NCBI GenBank assembly: GCA_965153455.1
Contig: OZ234499.1
Span: forward strand, 3,264,224 to 3,328,223
DNA length: 64,000 nt
Reading direction: 5' to 3'
Origin: Sphagnum compactum
Taxonomy: Eukaryota; Bryophyta; Sphagnopsida; Sphagnales
The notes below the pieces were generated by a model, which worked only from the letters and a program-made list of their open reading frames with translations, ran no database searches and was not told the origin of the DNA. The position numbers and the translations under genes were made by a program. Shown here piece by piece: positions 12,346 through 24,604 of this stretch; position 1 is the first letter of the stretch, and the number at the start of each line of letters is the position of its first letter.

Positions 12346-15300
12346 TTTAATTTAATTTAATTTGTTTATGGGACTAGGTTGTGAAATATTTCATAAGGCT
12401 CGGCATCTAAGGAATCTCTTAAAGCACCTTCTTCCTAAACATATATATCATGGGTGAAAAAATATTATGAATTAATTTTATCCAATTTATAAATGAAATT
12501 GGATGTTGATGGATGAACTTCATCCATTATGGATACAAGGCTAACATTGCATTTGTGAATAATAGTGAACCACATCAATCATCATATCGAATATCTTATA
12601 TATATTTTATTTTTGGTCTTGTGAATTTTAACATATGTTTCATAATTCATGTTGAAGTCAACAAATGTCATTTGTGACAAGAAATTTTCACTAAATTCTA
12701 TATTTTTAGGTATGGATAATTGAAATGGACTTTAAATCAACAGTTGAGATGTGGCCTAGGGTCATTTGTCAATTTTTAAAATTCCAAACGTTTTTTTTAA
12801 TGACTTGGTAGACTTTAATTGGCAACATGGAGTGGACATATTCACCAACATAAGTGTAAAGAAAGATACCAAGCAAAAAACTAGTGTTAAATGCGCATAT
12901 TTGATTATAATATCTAATAATTAGGTATGTGTTTTAACAAAAAAAATTTACTAAAATATATTTAGTGAGGTGAGGGTACATCACCTCTTCATGAATTTTG
13001 GGAAATATTAGGCAAGTGTGTGTTTGGCCTTCAAAAAAAAGTTTATAATTTCCAAGATTTGGGAACCAATTTTAATATTACCCCATTCATCATTATATAA
13101 AAAATAAAAATATTGATTCACATGCAAGCCTTATGTATCCATATATATTTGTTAAATGCTTCATAAAATTAATATTTGTCAACCCAAGCTAGGCAAGGAG
13201 GTGTGGAATAGAAACATCAATTTGTTGTAAGGGAAGGACATGTACAAAGGAAGGTCTTTGAGTTTCAAGGAATTGGTAAATTTGTTTTTGTACTTCTAGG
13301 GCCATTTTCAAGTCGATTTTTCATCATATCTTTTTTGTGACATGTAAGCAATCTACCATTTTTGAAGTTTACATGGACTAGAGTTTTTTCATGTCAAGTT
13401 TTTTTTTTCCAACATTAAAGATTCAAGAATGAGATTGTATTTTTAAAAAACTTGAATAAAATTGTAACCATAATCATAGGTTTATTATAACAAAACAATT
13501 CCTATTGTCAAAAATCCATTAGAAATTTGGGAAAAAATGTTACTTAAAAAATGTTAATAACTATTGCCAAAGGTTACTTCACACCTTGTGATAGGTTATC
13601 CCGATTATTAGTGGATGGTAAAGGATGCTTGTTAGACCAATGTTCACACCATCAACTAGTAAATTAATTACTGACTTTTATATTTTGGTTTTCTCGATTC
13701 ACACATTGTGTTAGGTTAAGCCAAACTTGTCATGAATGGTGATTAGATTTAATGACATTGATTACAAAACACAACAACCATTGTAGATATCTGTTTAGCT
13801 TTGCTTTTGTAGCTTTCATCTGCATGTTTTGTAGGTGGTACCAATTTCCTTTCTAACTTCCTTTGTACAAATTTTTTTGAGTTCTTTCATCATAATGTTG
13901 TGAGATTGGCTTGACCATTGTTCATTTTAATTTCTCGCACCTTTATGTGCAACACCTTCATTTATAAGATTTATGTTTTTTATTCATTGCAATGTTTTCA
14001 TCAACTTGTAATGCCTTCACTTGTAGTATCACGGTTTTGTGGTTCTTGTACATTGCAATGTTTTCAACATGTTGCAAGATCATGGAGTCATGGTTTTTGT
14101 TTGTTGCAATGTTTTCATCAACTTCCAATGTCAGCACCTTCATTTGTAGCATTGCATAATGCCTTGTTAATTCGCATAACATCTTCCTCAACTTCTGCAA
14201 CACCTATTTTGTGCAATGATTTTTAAACTTTTCTTTTGATTGTTAGTTTTGTCCTTGTGTTTTGTTTGTATTTTATAATGTCCTTGTGTTTTTGCTTGCA
14301 ATTTTGTTGCAATTTAGTGCATTTTGTTTAATGCAATCTTTCTTTGCAACACCTTTCATCATGAGGCCATTGAAAATAATTATTCTTGCATTATTTTTTC
14401 AACTTGTAATCCAACCACAATAGTTGTCAATCCTTGGTCATGTGCATATGGAATTTGCATTTGAATCACTTGATTTTATATGCAAGATGTTGTCCTTTTC
14501 TTTGAATGACAACACAAACATTGATTAACTTGTGTTTGAGAGGATGACTAAGGTATTGATTTTTCATAGTTCAAAAATAACTTTTGTTACTAATTTGCTT
14601 TTGAGTTAGGATTTAGGTGACTTGGTAAAAGCAAGGTCAATGACTTGGTTTTTTCAATTCCTTATGATGCAATGCAAAAAAAAGGTGGATTGAATAGTTT
14701 TGGGTTGGGTGAAAGCTTGAAAGCATGGTAAAATATATATAAAAAGTATAGTATGCAACAAAATATTGGGGTCCCTAAATAAAAGGACTAACAAGTATAT
14801 GATTTTATGGGGATAATAATATTTTTTGGTTATATTTTAATTCTTGTTTGCATGGATTTCAAAAGCTAAATTGTTATAATCATGTTTTCTTAAACTACTT
14901 TCAATTACTTGAATTAGACCTAAAATTTTTGGAAATTTCAAAAACAAATTCAAGTATTTGAAAATAGGTGTAATGTTTTTGCAAGTTTTTTTTTTTTTTT
15001 CAAAAACCTCAATATTGATGTGATGAAAGTTTTAACATAATTTTTTTGGTTGATGGAGTTTTTTTTCATAACTAAAATCATCCTCAACCCTTGAAAAAAT
15101 GACTTAATTGATGGGGATATTGTTGGGGTATTTTTTCAATTTTTTTAAATGTTAAAGGGAGGTTAGAAGTTTAAAAGTTTTTTTTTCGTGTTTTCAAATA
15201 GAAAACAAAATAGCAAATATGTCCAAAATATGTTGCTTACACTCGGTTAGTAGGTGTTTCATGAGGCAACTAATTAAAAGATTAAAACATAGAATGGAAA

Positions 15301-15589
15301 AGAAAGATATGAGGTATAGGTGCACTATCTTAATGAACATCAAGGTAGTTTGCTTGTTGTACAAGTTAGCAAATGCATCAAATTATTTGTAATGCAATGA
15401 ATTTTTTATTATTGGAAAATCCACAATTCATTTGGTCTTGTGCGAATTCATGCATGTGGTGAACAAGGTATGCAAGGACCTAATTCAATGCGCTTGAAGA
15501 AATAATTTGTTTCATGTGATGGAGGGTTTCAAGGAGTTTTCAAGGATGTCAAGTATCCAAAAAACCATTGATGTTTTTCAAATTCATAT
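12346..15589. other. intergenic AT-rich DNA
   Basis: No gene recognised. At about 13975-14130 three related stretches containing 'ttgcaatgttttca' recur at roughly 55-65 bp spacing. This minisatellite explains the open frame at 13918-14226, which has no recognisable domain. Long poly-T tracts occur near 14985 and 15180. The last part may include a decayed 5' portion of the PIF/Harbinger relic that follows. Confidence 0.5.
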
Positions 15590-16175
15590 ACCAACACCAA
15601 AAGTCCATCCTTTGTAAAAGAAATTATTTCTTCAAATCTAAAGCACATAGTATGCAACTGCAAGCCATATTTGTTAATAATAGGAAATAGTTCCTTGATG
15701 TCTTTGTGGGGATGTCGGGGTCTATGAATGATGCAAGAGTGTTGCAGTTATCTTCAATTTACCAAAAAGCTACTTGGGGAGATTTGTTCAATGAATGGAC
15801 TTCACATGAAGGCATCAAACCATACATAATTAGGGATAAAGGTTACCCTTGCTTCTATGGTTGATGGCGCATCACAAATATATTGGAGATCCACATTCTC
15901 TTTTTGACGAATTGTTCAAAGAATAGTTCAATCATGCAAAAGTAGTAATTGAAAATAGTTTTGAGATTTTAAAGAAAACCATTCAGGAATTGTTCATCAA
16001 ATCAAACTTGGATGTGCATTTCCTCCCTAATGTGGTCATCTATTGCTACATTTTACATAATATGATTGTGAATGGGAAAGATTCTGACATTGATGAATTC
16101 ATGATACACCTAGAGGCAAAGAATGTGCCAAAAACAAAAGACAATGGAAGGAAAATAATTGATGAATGAATATGA
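15590..16175 (+). pseudogene. PIF/Harbinger transposase (DDE_Tnp_4) relic
   Basis: Conceptual translation with frame changes gives the C-terminal half of a PIF/Harbinger (HARBI1-like) transposase. Visible in order are 'DVFVGMSGSMNDARVL' (family: D-x-x-x-G-x-P-G-S-x-x-D-x-R-V-L), 'GIKPYIIRDKGYPC' (family: D-x-G-Y-P), 'VVIENSFEILK' (family: V-V-E-N-A-F-G-x-L-K), and 'FLPNVVIYCYILHNMI' (family: C-x-x-L-H-N). Stops and frameshifts (for example just after the GYPC stretch, about 15863) make it non-functional. The enzyme would have cut and pasted elements with TAA/TTA target duplications; Tourist-like MITEs of that kind occur elsewhere in the window. A separate relic of the same superfamily is at 61971-62183. 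Confidence 0.75.
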
Positions 16176-16476
16176 CGTGAGCAAGTAAATGAACATGATG
16201 TTAAACTTACATTACAACAAAACGAATATCCAAGGTCAATCAACACATTGCAATTGAACAATACCTAAGTAACCATAGACCACAGAATCCTAGATGTTTT
16301 GAATGTTGAATCCATGCAAGTTTCTTTTTTCAAATTCATGAACACAGGTGTCTGTAATGTGTATGGTGTATCTGCAATGCATCAATCTACTAGAATTGGA
16401 ATTGATCTTTGAAATGTGTTTGGTCTATTTGCAATATAGTAATTTATTGAAACTGGAAGTGATTTGCAATGTGTTT
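16176..16476. other. short intergenic stretch
   Basis: No gene recognised between the transposase relic and the start of the CACTA-like element. Two similar phrases of 'tgtaatgtgt...ggt' and 'tttgaaatgtgtttggtctattt' type suggest minor local duplication. Confidence 0.4.
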
Positions 16477-19126
16477 CACTAGAAGAAAACTAGAAAAAAA
16501 ACAACTACCATTTACAACTATATTCTAGTTGCAAAAGACATTTGCTACTAAAAATTTCTTAGTTACATTAAACAAGTTGCATATAACACTAGTTGTAAGT
16601 GTGGATGAAGTCAATGGTCAACAAAACACTTCACCATCCATATACTATTGTATGCCATCCGTATATTACCGTAAAATCCAGTAATTTAAATACAGACATG
16701 TGGCAAATGAAAAATGTTTGAAAAAAATTTGTTTTAAAGATAAATGGTGGATCTTCATCATCTATTTTTAGTGATTTTAGATTGTGACACATGGCATGAT
16801 ATTAATATGCTACGTGGCATTTTTTAATTTTGGTCAAAATAAATTAAATTCAATGTTTAATGGATAGGTGGGAATAGGTAAGTAGGTAGGTAGGTAGGTT
16901 GAACTAGGTAGGAAGGTAGATAGATAAGTATTTTTAATTTGTTTTGGGTTTAACCTTTAGGGTTAAACTCCTTGAGTTTAACAACTTTAATTAACTCATC
17001 CCAATTGGCATGTGTTTTTTATGTGAAAGTGTATGACAAAGCCTCCTCATTATATAGTTCTCAAAATGGAAATGGAAGACAAAACATATGGGATAAAAAT
17101 TGAAATTGTAATTTAATTGCAAACTAAATTACAACTAAGAAGTTTATTTCATATCTTTTGTCCTCCTTTAGTTTTATAAATTATATAACTAAGTATAAGT
17201 TATGTAATAGTTTGATTAATTAATTATTATTTCAGTCATTTACTTTTCTATATATGAATTATGAATTAATAATTTATAATTAAATGCTTTAATTAATTTC
17301 TTATTATTAGTTACTTATTATTTAGTCCTTATTATTAAATTTTCAATTAATTATTTATTCTTAAATTAAAAAATTATTAACGATAACTTATAAATAATAA
17401 TTTGGTTAAGTAGTTATTAGTTCAGTCATTCATTTTTCAATATATGAAATATGAAATTATAATTAAATTAATTATTTAATTGATTATTATACAATTAATA
17501 ATTAATAATTTTTTAAACTTATGAAATAATGAATTAGTTACTTAGTATTTAAATATTAAATATTTAATGTTTAATATTTTACTTAATTATTTATAAATTT
17601 ATAAAATATTAACAAAAATTTATAAGAATAATTTGGTTAGTTAGTTATTATTTCAATAATTTATTATTAATATATGAATTATGAATTAATAATTAATAAT
17701 TAAATAAGTTAGTTAATTGATAATAATATAATTATTATTTAATAATTAGTTAGCTTATTAAATAGTTGGTTAATTACATTCATTATATTAATTAATTTAT
17801 TCTAATATAAGAATACAAATTATATAACATGTGTTATAACAATAATTATTTAGTGTAACTTAGATTTAGTAAACATAATCATTTATAATTATTTATAAAA
17901 GTGATTTATTATGGATAACACTAGTAGAAAAACCCTTAAAACTTAATCAATAATTTTCTGAATTAAATATAAATTTAAGATTTCAACATAATAATTCAGA
18001 ATTCAAATATCAATTTTTAGATCAAATAATTTTTTTGAAGTTAAAGAACAAATTTCAGAATTGGAATTTCAATTTTCAGATTCAAATTATAATATTCAAA
18101 ATTAAAATGTCAATTTTTAGACTCACTAAAGTTTTTTGATTTCAAATACTAATTTTTAGGTTCGGAAATAATAATTTAGAATTCAAATATCAATTTTTTG
18201 ATCAAATAGGTATTTTGAACTTAAATAACAATTTCCAGAATTGAAATGTCAATTTTCAGATTCAAATAACAATATTCAAAATTGAAATGTCCATTTTTAG
18301 ACTCCATTAATATTTTTCAGACTTGAATATTAATTTTGAGAATCCAAAATAATAATTTGGAATTGAAATTTCAGGTTCAAATCAAATCATTATTTAATAT
18401 TTAAATTCATAATTTTTAGAGTCAAAATATAAATTTTCATATTCACATAAAAGTATTCAAAATTAAAATGTCCATTTTTATAATCCATTAATAATTTTCT
18501 GAATTGAAATATTAATTTTGGATTCAAAAATTAATTTAGAATTCAAATATCAATTTTTAGATCAAATAAGCCTTTTTGAATTTAAATTGAAAATATCATA
18601 TTCAAATCAAAAATTTGAAATTCAAATAATGTTTTAAACAATTGAAATAATAATTTTCAGATTCAAATATCAAGTTTCAAATTGTAATTTTTTAAAAAAA
18701 TTAAAATAATAGTTTTCAGAATTGATATATCAATTTTCAGATGAATAAAAAATTCAAATTTCAAATATTAATTCTGAGATTCCTTATATAAACAATATAC
18801 ATACGTATGCATATTATATATATTATTTTAGTACATACATTAAAATACACCCCTATGTCATTGTAGAATACCTTTAGGATGCAACTAATTTGGTGACTAC
18901 TACGACTAATGGGACATATCAACCTATTAATGGATGAAAATAAATGTAAAATTGATCCAACTAGTAGGATGAAATTTCTAATAGTTGCATCATAGTTGTG
19001 AGAATGACCAAAATAGTTGAAATATGGTCCTGTAGTTGCAAATGTTCCCAAATCTAGTCGCAAACGACTACAAGTCGCATGTAGTCGTAAATGGAGTGGT
19101 TACATTTTGATTGATTTCTACTAGTG
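16477..19126 (+). mobile_element. CACTA-like element (copy 2), non-autonomous
   Basis: Left terminus 'CACTAGAAGAAAA' at 16477; right terminus 'TTTCTACTAGTG' at 19115-19126, the inverted form. Subterminal 'tagtcgc' / 'gactac' repeats precede the right end (about 19053-19090), and weaker relatives follow the left end. The 16.48-17.16 kb part aligns motif by motif with copy 1 at 3.83-4.74 kb. No transposase frame is visible. Flanking triplets are TTT on the left and GGG on the right, so no 3-bp target duplication is seen. An internal 'CACTAGTAGAAA' at 17919 is a perfect 12-bp inverted match to the right end, so a shorter 1208-bp element (17919-19126) nested in, or derived from, the larger one is an alternative reading. 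That one also lacks a flanking duplication. Confidence 0.6.
17940..18660. repeat. 180-bp-period AT-rich satellite, about four units
   Basis: Equivalent positions recur exactly every 180 bp: 'ttagaattcaaatatcaatt'-type starts fall near 17996, 18176, 18356 (diverged) and 18536. The two following blocks, 'ttcaaaattaaaatgtc' and 'actccattaatatttttc', recur with the same 180-bp spacing. Each unit looks built from related sub-blocks of about 60 bp. The array lies wholly inside the CACTA-like element. Confidence 0.88.
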
Positions 19127-19254
19127 GGGTTAATAAGAAAACATTTTCGCAGTGCCTTGGAAGAGCATCCTTGGAAGGATGGGGATGAAATTAAACAGTT
19201 CACACTAGATATGCAAAATTCTAATAGAGTTTTGGCATTGGGCATGCTCTAATA

Positions 19255-19957
19255 AGAGCAACCCACTTGTGCCCTGTATGTGGCCCTGCACAAGAAAACT
19301 TTGTTAAGCAAAAAGCTTCTTCTAGTAGCTGAGTTTATGGTCTTTCAAAACTAAAGGGTCAAAAAGTTAAAAAGAAAAATCTCAATACATACGAAAGCTA
19401 ATAACCAAATAGCCAAAACATTTTTTGAACATTGCTTTGTCATTTTTGATGCTCAAAGATGATTTGTAAAGCTTAAGTTGATGTTTCTATCACACTTTAG
19501 ATCACTCAAAATGAATAAAAGATGAAAATGCTATGAACTTTCAAAATGAGAGGGATGTAAGAGAAGAAAAACATATTTTGTAAGTTGAAAATTGCTATTT
19601 TTTCTTCCTTATTTTTTTTTGGTTATTCTCAAATGAAAAAAAAAAATTCAAAAGAACCCAATTGGTTCTTAAATTATGTTTCCTAAACTCGAACCGCCTA
19701 ACACTTTGTCAAAACATGCAAGTTTGACTGAGCCTTTTCGCACAGTATGCCGATGCCAGTAGGCACAACAAAGCGTAATACTTACTATTGATTGGCTAGA
19801 TAGTTTGATCAGTCCAAGTGATTTGGTATTAGTGGTCTCCCACCTATGCAAAGTCCCAGTTTTAGTTTTATGCGTGGAGTTGGGGAAAAAAAAATTAAAC
19901 TTGGATGTGAGAAATATTTTTGCAAGGTCACACACTAAGCATGGCTAGAGATGCTCT
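19255..19957. mobile_element. Tourist-like MITE, long copy
   Basis: Left end 'TAA|gagcaaccc...tgtatgtggccctg' at 19255 and right end 'ggtcacacactaagcatgg' followed by 'ctagagatgctc|TTA' near 19957. The right 120 bp match the MITE at 45819-46207, sharing 'ctcccacctat', 'cccagttttagttttatg' (a 'cgag' variant in the other copy), 'cttggatgtgagaaatat' and 'ggtcacac'. TAA/TTA flanks fit PIF/Harbinger-type insertion. At ~700 bp it is longer than its relatives and may contain a secondary insertion. Confidence 0.55.
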
Positions 19958-20679
19958 TAAGGGCCATAAAACTATCCCCTGGAAACATTGATGAATTGAT
20001 CATTGCACAACAAAGGTCATCAAAGGTACAGCCATCATGTTCTTGTGCAACTCTTCTTCCTATTGCTCACAACCATGTAAGATTTTACATGTCAGCATCT
20101 TGCTTAAGCATCTCTATCTTTCAAGCACTTGGGCATTGCCAGTTTCTTTTATTGAGAACATTGGGCAATAATTGGTACAATTTTGATTTCTACACATCCA
20201 TACAGGTCTACTTACATCTTGATTTTTTGCAATCACAACAAACAAGCGTGTACTGGGAAAATGATGCCTTAACAAAGCAAACCAAAATCAGATCATTGAA
20301 TGAGAATCTTTGTGATCATATGGCATGTTTATAATGAGGTAGGTCCAATGGTTGCTGAAATGTGGACATCATAATTCATACCTCAAGGAAAGTTGGTAAT
20401 CACTAACTCTTATGACATCTTCAACTTGAAAGTATCATTGGTGCTTGCACATATGCTGTCACCTTGTGCACACAGACCCAAGCCTTGGATATACTCAGCT
20501 CAGGATAGATCTATCAATGGACCTTCACTAGGGGGGGCCGTGGCTGAAGAACAAGAAAGTTGTATGATATGTTAATTCTGACTGAACCCTGACTTCACCA
20601 CCAGTTGAACAATACCAATACACATGCTAGTGTAAACAAAATGAACTTGATATGTGATCAACAAGACACACTATTGGCA
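19958..20679. other. intergenic, downstream of the PPR pseudogene
   Basis: Two modest open frames (19951-20334 and 20393-20575) have no recognisable domain. This is the 3' flank of the minus-strand PPR relic. Confidence 0.4.
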
Positions 20680-23290
20680 TCACCAATGGTTTGTGCAAGA
20701 ACAAACACCATCTTTAAATTGATGAAAGTGATTGGCAACCCTCACCACAATTGGTATCCCAACTATATTTGAAATGAATTGTGTGAAAGTGTGGCAATCT
20801 TCACAAACCCATAGATCTTTTCTTATTTAGAGAGGACTACCACGAGCTATGTTGATGAGCCCAAATGAAATAGCAAGTTCTTGGCATGGTGACACAAATG
20901 AAACACCTTTTCTTCTTCTTCTGCCATATAATGCAGAACAAATTTCGTAGAAGGCACATACCCTGCATTGTGCATGAGCCTTGACGATCTCTGTAGTTCT
21001 GCATGAATTTCAATCATCTAAGGGTGGTCTTGATTGTCTACTACAAATGTATGCACCTCATTATTAACTTCAATCCAGGTGTAAACTAGTCATTTCTTCA
21101 CACCTTTTTCCTATCTCTGCTATTCAACATTCTCACAAAGATGCCTATTACTAACACCAACATAGATGATTGATGGCAACACATAACCTGTAGCATTTTC
21201 AAGCTCCAATTCAAAACCCATTTAGTAACATGTTCTCCCATCTCGACAATACCATGAATTCTCAACAAAACCATCCATGCAGCAACATTTGGCCTATAGG
21301 GCATTGCTTTGATAATATTCTCTGCCTCCTATAGATGGCTAGGATGGCCAAGGTTGATTATGCAGGTGTAATGTTCCAATTTTACAGAAATCATATAGTC
21401 TGTGACGCACCCCCAAGCTCCTTAATAGACTCAAATGTGAGTCTAAACTGAAAGCAGTGGAAGAGCAAGGAGTCGAGGCACGCTCCCTAGCTCGCAACAC
21501 TTTGGGGGTAGAGAGGCGTGTTGGAGCTCCGGGATGGGACTAGGAAGAGTGACAAGCATCAACTACTCACAGGGACCTGCACAAAACCAAACACAAGGTG
21601 GTTAATGCATAGTCGGAGCACTTTTGGTGTTAGGATGAGCCACGTGCAAATTCGCACTCACAAGACTCACCATGGCTCGAACTTGGGGGAAGCCACCACC
21701 TTCCCCCTTATAGTATACTCTGTGCCTCTCCACGAGGCCCACATCCAAATGGCATTTTGTCCAAAGTGGGGACTTTCGCAACTTTGGGGCCCCATACCTT
21801 CGTGTGCAAACCTCCGATTGAGATGAAGTCTAACGTAAAGTTGTAGCCCTTGTTAAGAGCTTTTCAACAGTATGTCGCACGCCACCTGCACGCAAGGAGA
21901 TCGGGTCGATTTCTTAGTTTTAGTGGTCGGGAGTCAAATTGCCAATTTGACTCCCGGCGCCCTTCTTTTGGCCATAACTTGTGTTTTAGATGTCTAGATG
22001 GGTCATGCGAGCCCATTTTAGACATCTACGTTCTAAGAGCTTTCAAATTATATAAGGAACTTGTCAATCCAATGAGTTCTAACCCTTGCAATCGCCCTCT
22101 GAAGATTCGGGAGTCCAACTCCCAAAGTGGAAACTCCCTTGGGAGTGTGAGGGTTCATTCCCTCACACTCTCTTACACTCCCGGGAGCATGCGGTGTGAC
22201 TCCCATGCTTCCCTCTTGGCTCGCAACCTTGCCAGCCCTTGCCTTGGTTGCGAACCCAAGGCTAGGGTTGCAATAGTCTGTGATCTTTGAAACATAACAG
22301 TGCATGCCTTCATCTACCAAACCTGCATGGCCACAAGCTGACAGAAGACAAGCAAAAGTAATATCATCTGGCTGGACACCTTTACACATCCATTCAAAAT
22401 GTGTGAAGAAGCTTCCTTACCATGTCCATTCATGGCACATCCTGCATGCATGGCATTCCAAGTGACCACATCTTGAGATGGCTTCTTGTGGAACACTTTT
22501 GAAGTATCTTCAATGCTCCCACATTTTGCATGCATGTCAACCAAGTTATTCCCCACAAAAACATCCAACTCCAAACCACTTTGAATGATCTGTTGATGAA
22601 CACACCAGCTCTCTTCAAATGCCACAACACTGGAACATGCATTCAGAAACCCCATAAAAGTAACAGAATCTGGTTGCACACCTTGTTGTTGCATTTGCTG
22701 AAATAGTTCCAGTGCCATCTGCCCTTGCCTGCATTGCACATGTCCCAATATCATGGCAGTCGAAGTGACCACATGTTGAGATGGCATCTTGTTGAACACT
22801 CTCCAAGGATCCTGCATGATCCCACTTTTTGCATACATGTACACCAAGCTACTCCCCACAAAGACATCATATTTGCAACCATTTTGAATGAGTTGTTCAT
22901 GAATAAACCTGCCATCTTCAACTGTTCTACAACCAGCAGATACCTAAAATCACCTAAACAGGAGTGAATTTTATCAGGAGTCATTCCTTCTCATTGCATT
23001 TGTTGGGAAAGCAACATTGCCTTCTCAGGTTGCCCATCCTTCACATATTTTGTAAGCTTTTGATTCCATGAAAACATTGTTCAATTGCACTGTGCCTGGT
23101 GCCATTGCAGGCCATTTCTGCTGCCACCCACCCATAGTGGGTCTCATCAGTCCTCAAACCAGAGTGCTTTCCATGACTTTTCATGTTTGAAATCCGCGTA
23201 CCTTTCATTTGCCTATAACCAGAAGTCCAAATCAAGCTCATCAGCCATGTATTCACCACATCCCAAGCATAAAATGGTATCATAAGATGA
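20680..23290 (-). pseudogene. PPR (PLS-DYW class) pseudogene, interrupted
   Basis: Reading the minus strand downwards, PPR motifs appear in several frames: 'KDGQPEKAMLLSQQMQ' (near 23000), 'VYMYAKSGIMQDPWRVF', 'GQMALELFQQMQQQGVQPD', 'VDMHAKCGSIEDTSKVF' and 'ACGHAGLVDEGMHCY' (to about 22285). The E domain follows at about 21100-21310 ('NVAAWMVLLRIHG'), then E+ and a DYW deaminase domain ending at 20680. The DYW end is readable: 'LWVCEDCHTFTQF' (CxDCH zinc ligands) and 'HFHQFKDGVCSC' then Asn-His-Trp stop, where Asp-Tyr-Trp is usual. The catalytic His-Ser-Glu is 'HAK' here. Frameshifts, in-frame stops and an 867-bp insertion (21406-22272) break the gene. Intact relatives enter mitochondria or plastids and direct C-to-U RNA editing. 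The N-terminal limit is approximate. Confidence 0.85.
21406..22272. mobile_element. 867-bp insertion in the PPR pseudogene
   Basis: The direct repeat 'atagtctgtga' (11 bp) flanks it at 21395-21405 and 22273-22283. Removing one copy plus the insert restores the PPR peptide 'KITDYM', so the event is a true insertion with target duplication. The inserted DNA starts 'cgcacccccaagctcc' and ends 'ggctagggttgca'. It is GC-richer than its surroundings and shows neither terminal inverted repeats nor a poly-A end. If the duplication is really 5 bp, the element would begin 'tgtgacgcaccccc', which would suit a solo LTR, but its end then reads 'gcaa' rather than 'ca'. Class unresolved. The open frames inside (21518-21826, 21850-22290) have no recognisable motif. 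Confidence 0.75.
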
Positions 23291-24048
23291 GAGAAAGCTG
23301 CAAACCCTAAACCTTCTGCATCAGCATATTACATTTACCTATTTTTTTCCAACCTACTGTTGCTACTACTTTCCCACCAGTGTAAAGGACTTGGAAAGAA
23401 TTTCTACCAAGTTTGACCAAGCCAGGATAGCAACCAAGAGAGAGAGGGAGGAACAAGATTGACACCAACAAGAACTATGGCTCCATTGACATTTGAACTC
23501 TAATGGGTTTGATGTTCTGTTACCTTTTCTGATCTATGATCCCACCGTTGCCAAGGATCCAAAAAGAACTCCCGCCACAGTTTCTCTCTCTAACCTCCAT
23601 GGATTGCAAAAAAAACTTCCCATTCAAATCATGTACTTTGACCACATAGAAGCAAAGATCAAGTCTTTCATTTTAGGGTTTAGGGTTCATAATCACCTAA
23701 ACATGACTTAAACCTAATCCATGAACCTTAAACCCTAAAACGTTGCAATTCCTCTCTCGCCTCACAATCCAAGAGCATCTCAAGAGACCAAATGGAAAAC
23801 TCTTCCCACCACCACCCCATGCATTCAGGGTTCTTAATGACCTTAACATCGCCCAAACCTAAACCCTAAAATGTTGTTATTTCCCTTTCTTTCTGAGAGT
23901 GTCCCAAGCAAACCCAAATACAATTCCCTCTGGAACATCCCAAGTGGACCCAATGTGATGAAAAATTGTGGGATGAAACCCTAGATTGATGGAACAACAC
24001 CATCAACCACTGAAAGCATACTAGACAAAACTTTCTGCAGTTGATGGT
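23291..24048. other. 5' flank of PPR pseudogene, no gene seen
   Basis: No protein motif recognised. Several 'aaaccctaaa' phrases occur (about 23300, 23715, 23860). They resemble plant telomere-type units but are scattered and imperfect. Confidence 0.4.
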
Positions 24049-24282
24049 GATGTGAAAGAACATCTTGGTTTCCATTTTTATTTTATTTTGGTTTGTTTGC
24101 TTGTTTATTGTGAACAAGGTGGGTTTTAATTCTCGACAGCACTTGTTGTGTCATGTTTTTCTTTCTGTGGGTGCATTTTCGGTGGTGTTGATGTTTTCTC
24201 GCCAAACCCTGTTTCATCAATGTTTTGAATTTACTATGAAGGAAGTGTGCGTCCCCTTTGTTTTTCGTTACACCAAACGCAA
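24049..24282 (+). repeat. dispersed repeat, uninterrupted copy
   Basis: Begins 'gatgtgaaagaacatcttgg' and ends near 'cgttacaccaaa'. The first ~154 bp match 35276-35429 and the last ~77 bp match 36304-36379, in the same orientation and order. The open frame at 24065-24343 crosses it but has no known domain and is not taken as a gene. Confidence 0.85.
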
Positions 24283-24512
24283 TTCTAGCACTTGGTCCAA
24301 CACTTGGCTCCCATTTCATGTAGGGCAATTATTCCTAGAATAGCCTTGTTCCCAATCTTTACCCTACACAAAATATCGATGTTGTGTGAATTTTAGAATT
24401 TGTTACAAATACCCCTCGATTATTAACTCGTGTATATTGGTGTTGACTGGGTACCAAATTGTGGTCTAAAATCAACCTAGTTTTCAATCAATTCACATAA
24501 AAAATTGACCAA

Positions 24513-24604
24513 GTGTCACTCAAGGTGATATCCTAAAAAATCGATCAAGTGTCATTCAAGGTGATATCCTAAAAAATCGATCAAGTGTCACTCAAGGTGA
24601 TACT
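24513..24604. repeat. 36-bp tandem repeat, 2.5 units
   Basis: Units start at 24513, 24549 and 24585 with 'gtgtcactcaaggtgata' and continue 'tcctaaaaaatcgatcaa'. The middle unit differs by one base at the start (cattc for cactc). Confidence 0.9.

Noticed and set aside
13918-14226. 102-codon frame rich in Cys, Phe and His
   Set aside because: It translates a minisatellite of 'ttgcaatgttttca' units; no family motif.
17396-17880. AT-rich block as a replication origin or matrix-attachment region
   Set aside because: Composition alone (taa/tta-rich) supports it; no defined motif, and it lies inside a transposon-like element.
24065-24343. 92-codon frame overlapping the dispersed repeat
   Set aside because: Starts at a non-ATG codon region of a repeated DNA and has no known domain; part of it recurs at 35 kb without the full frame.
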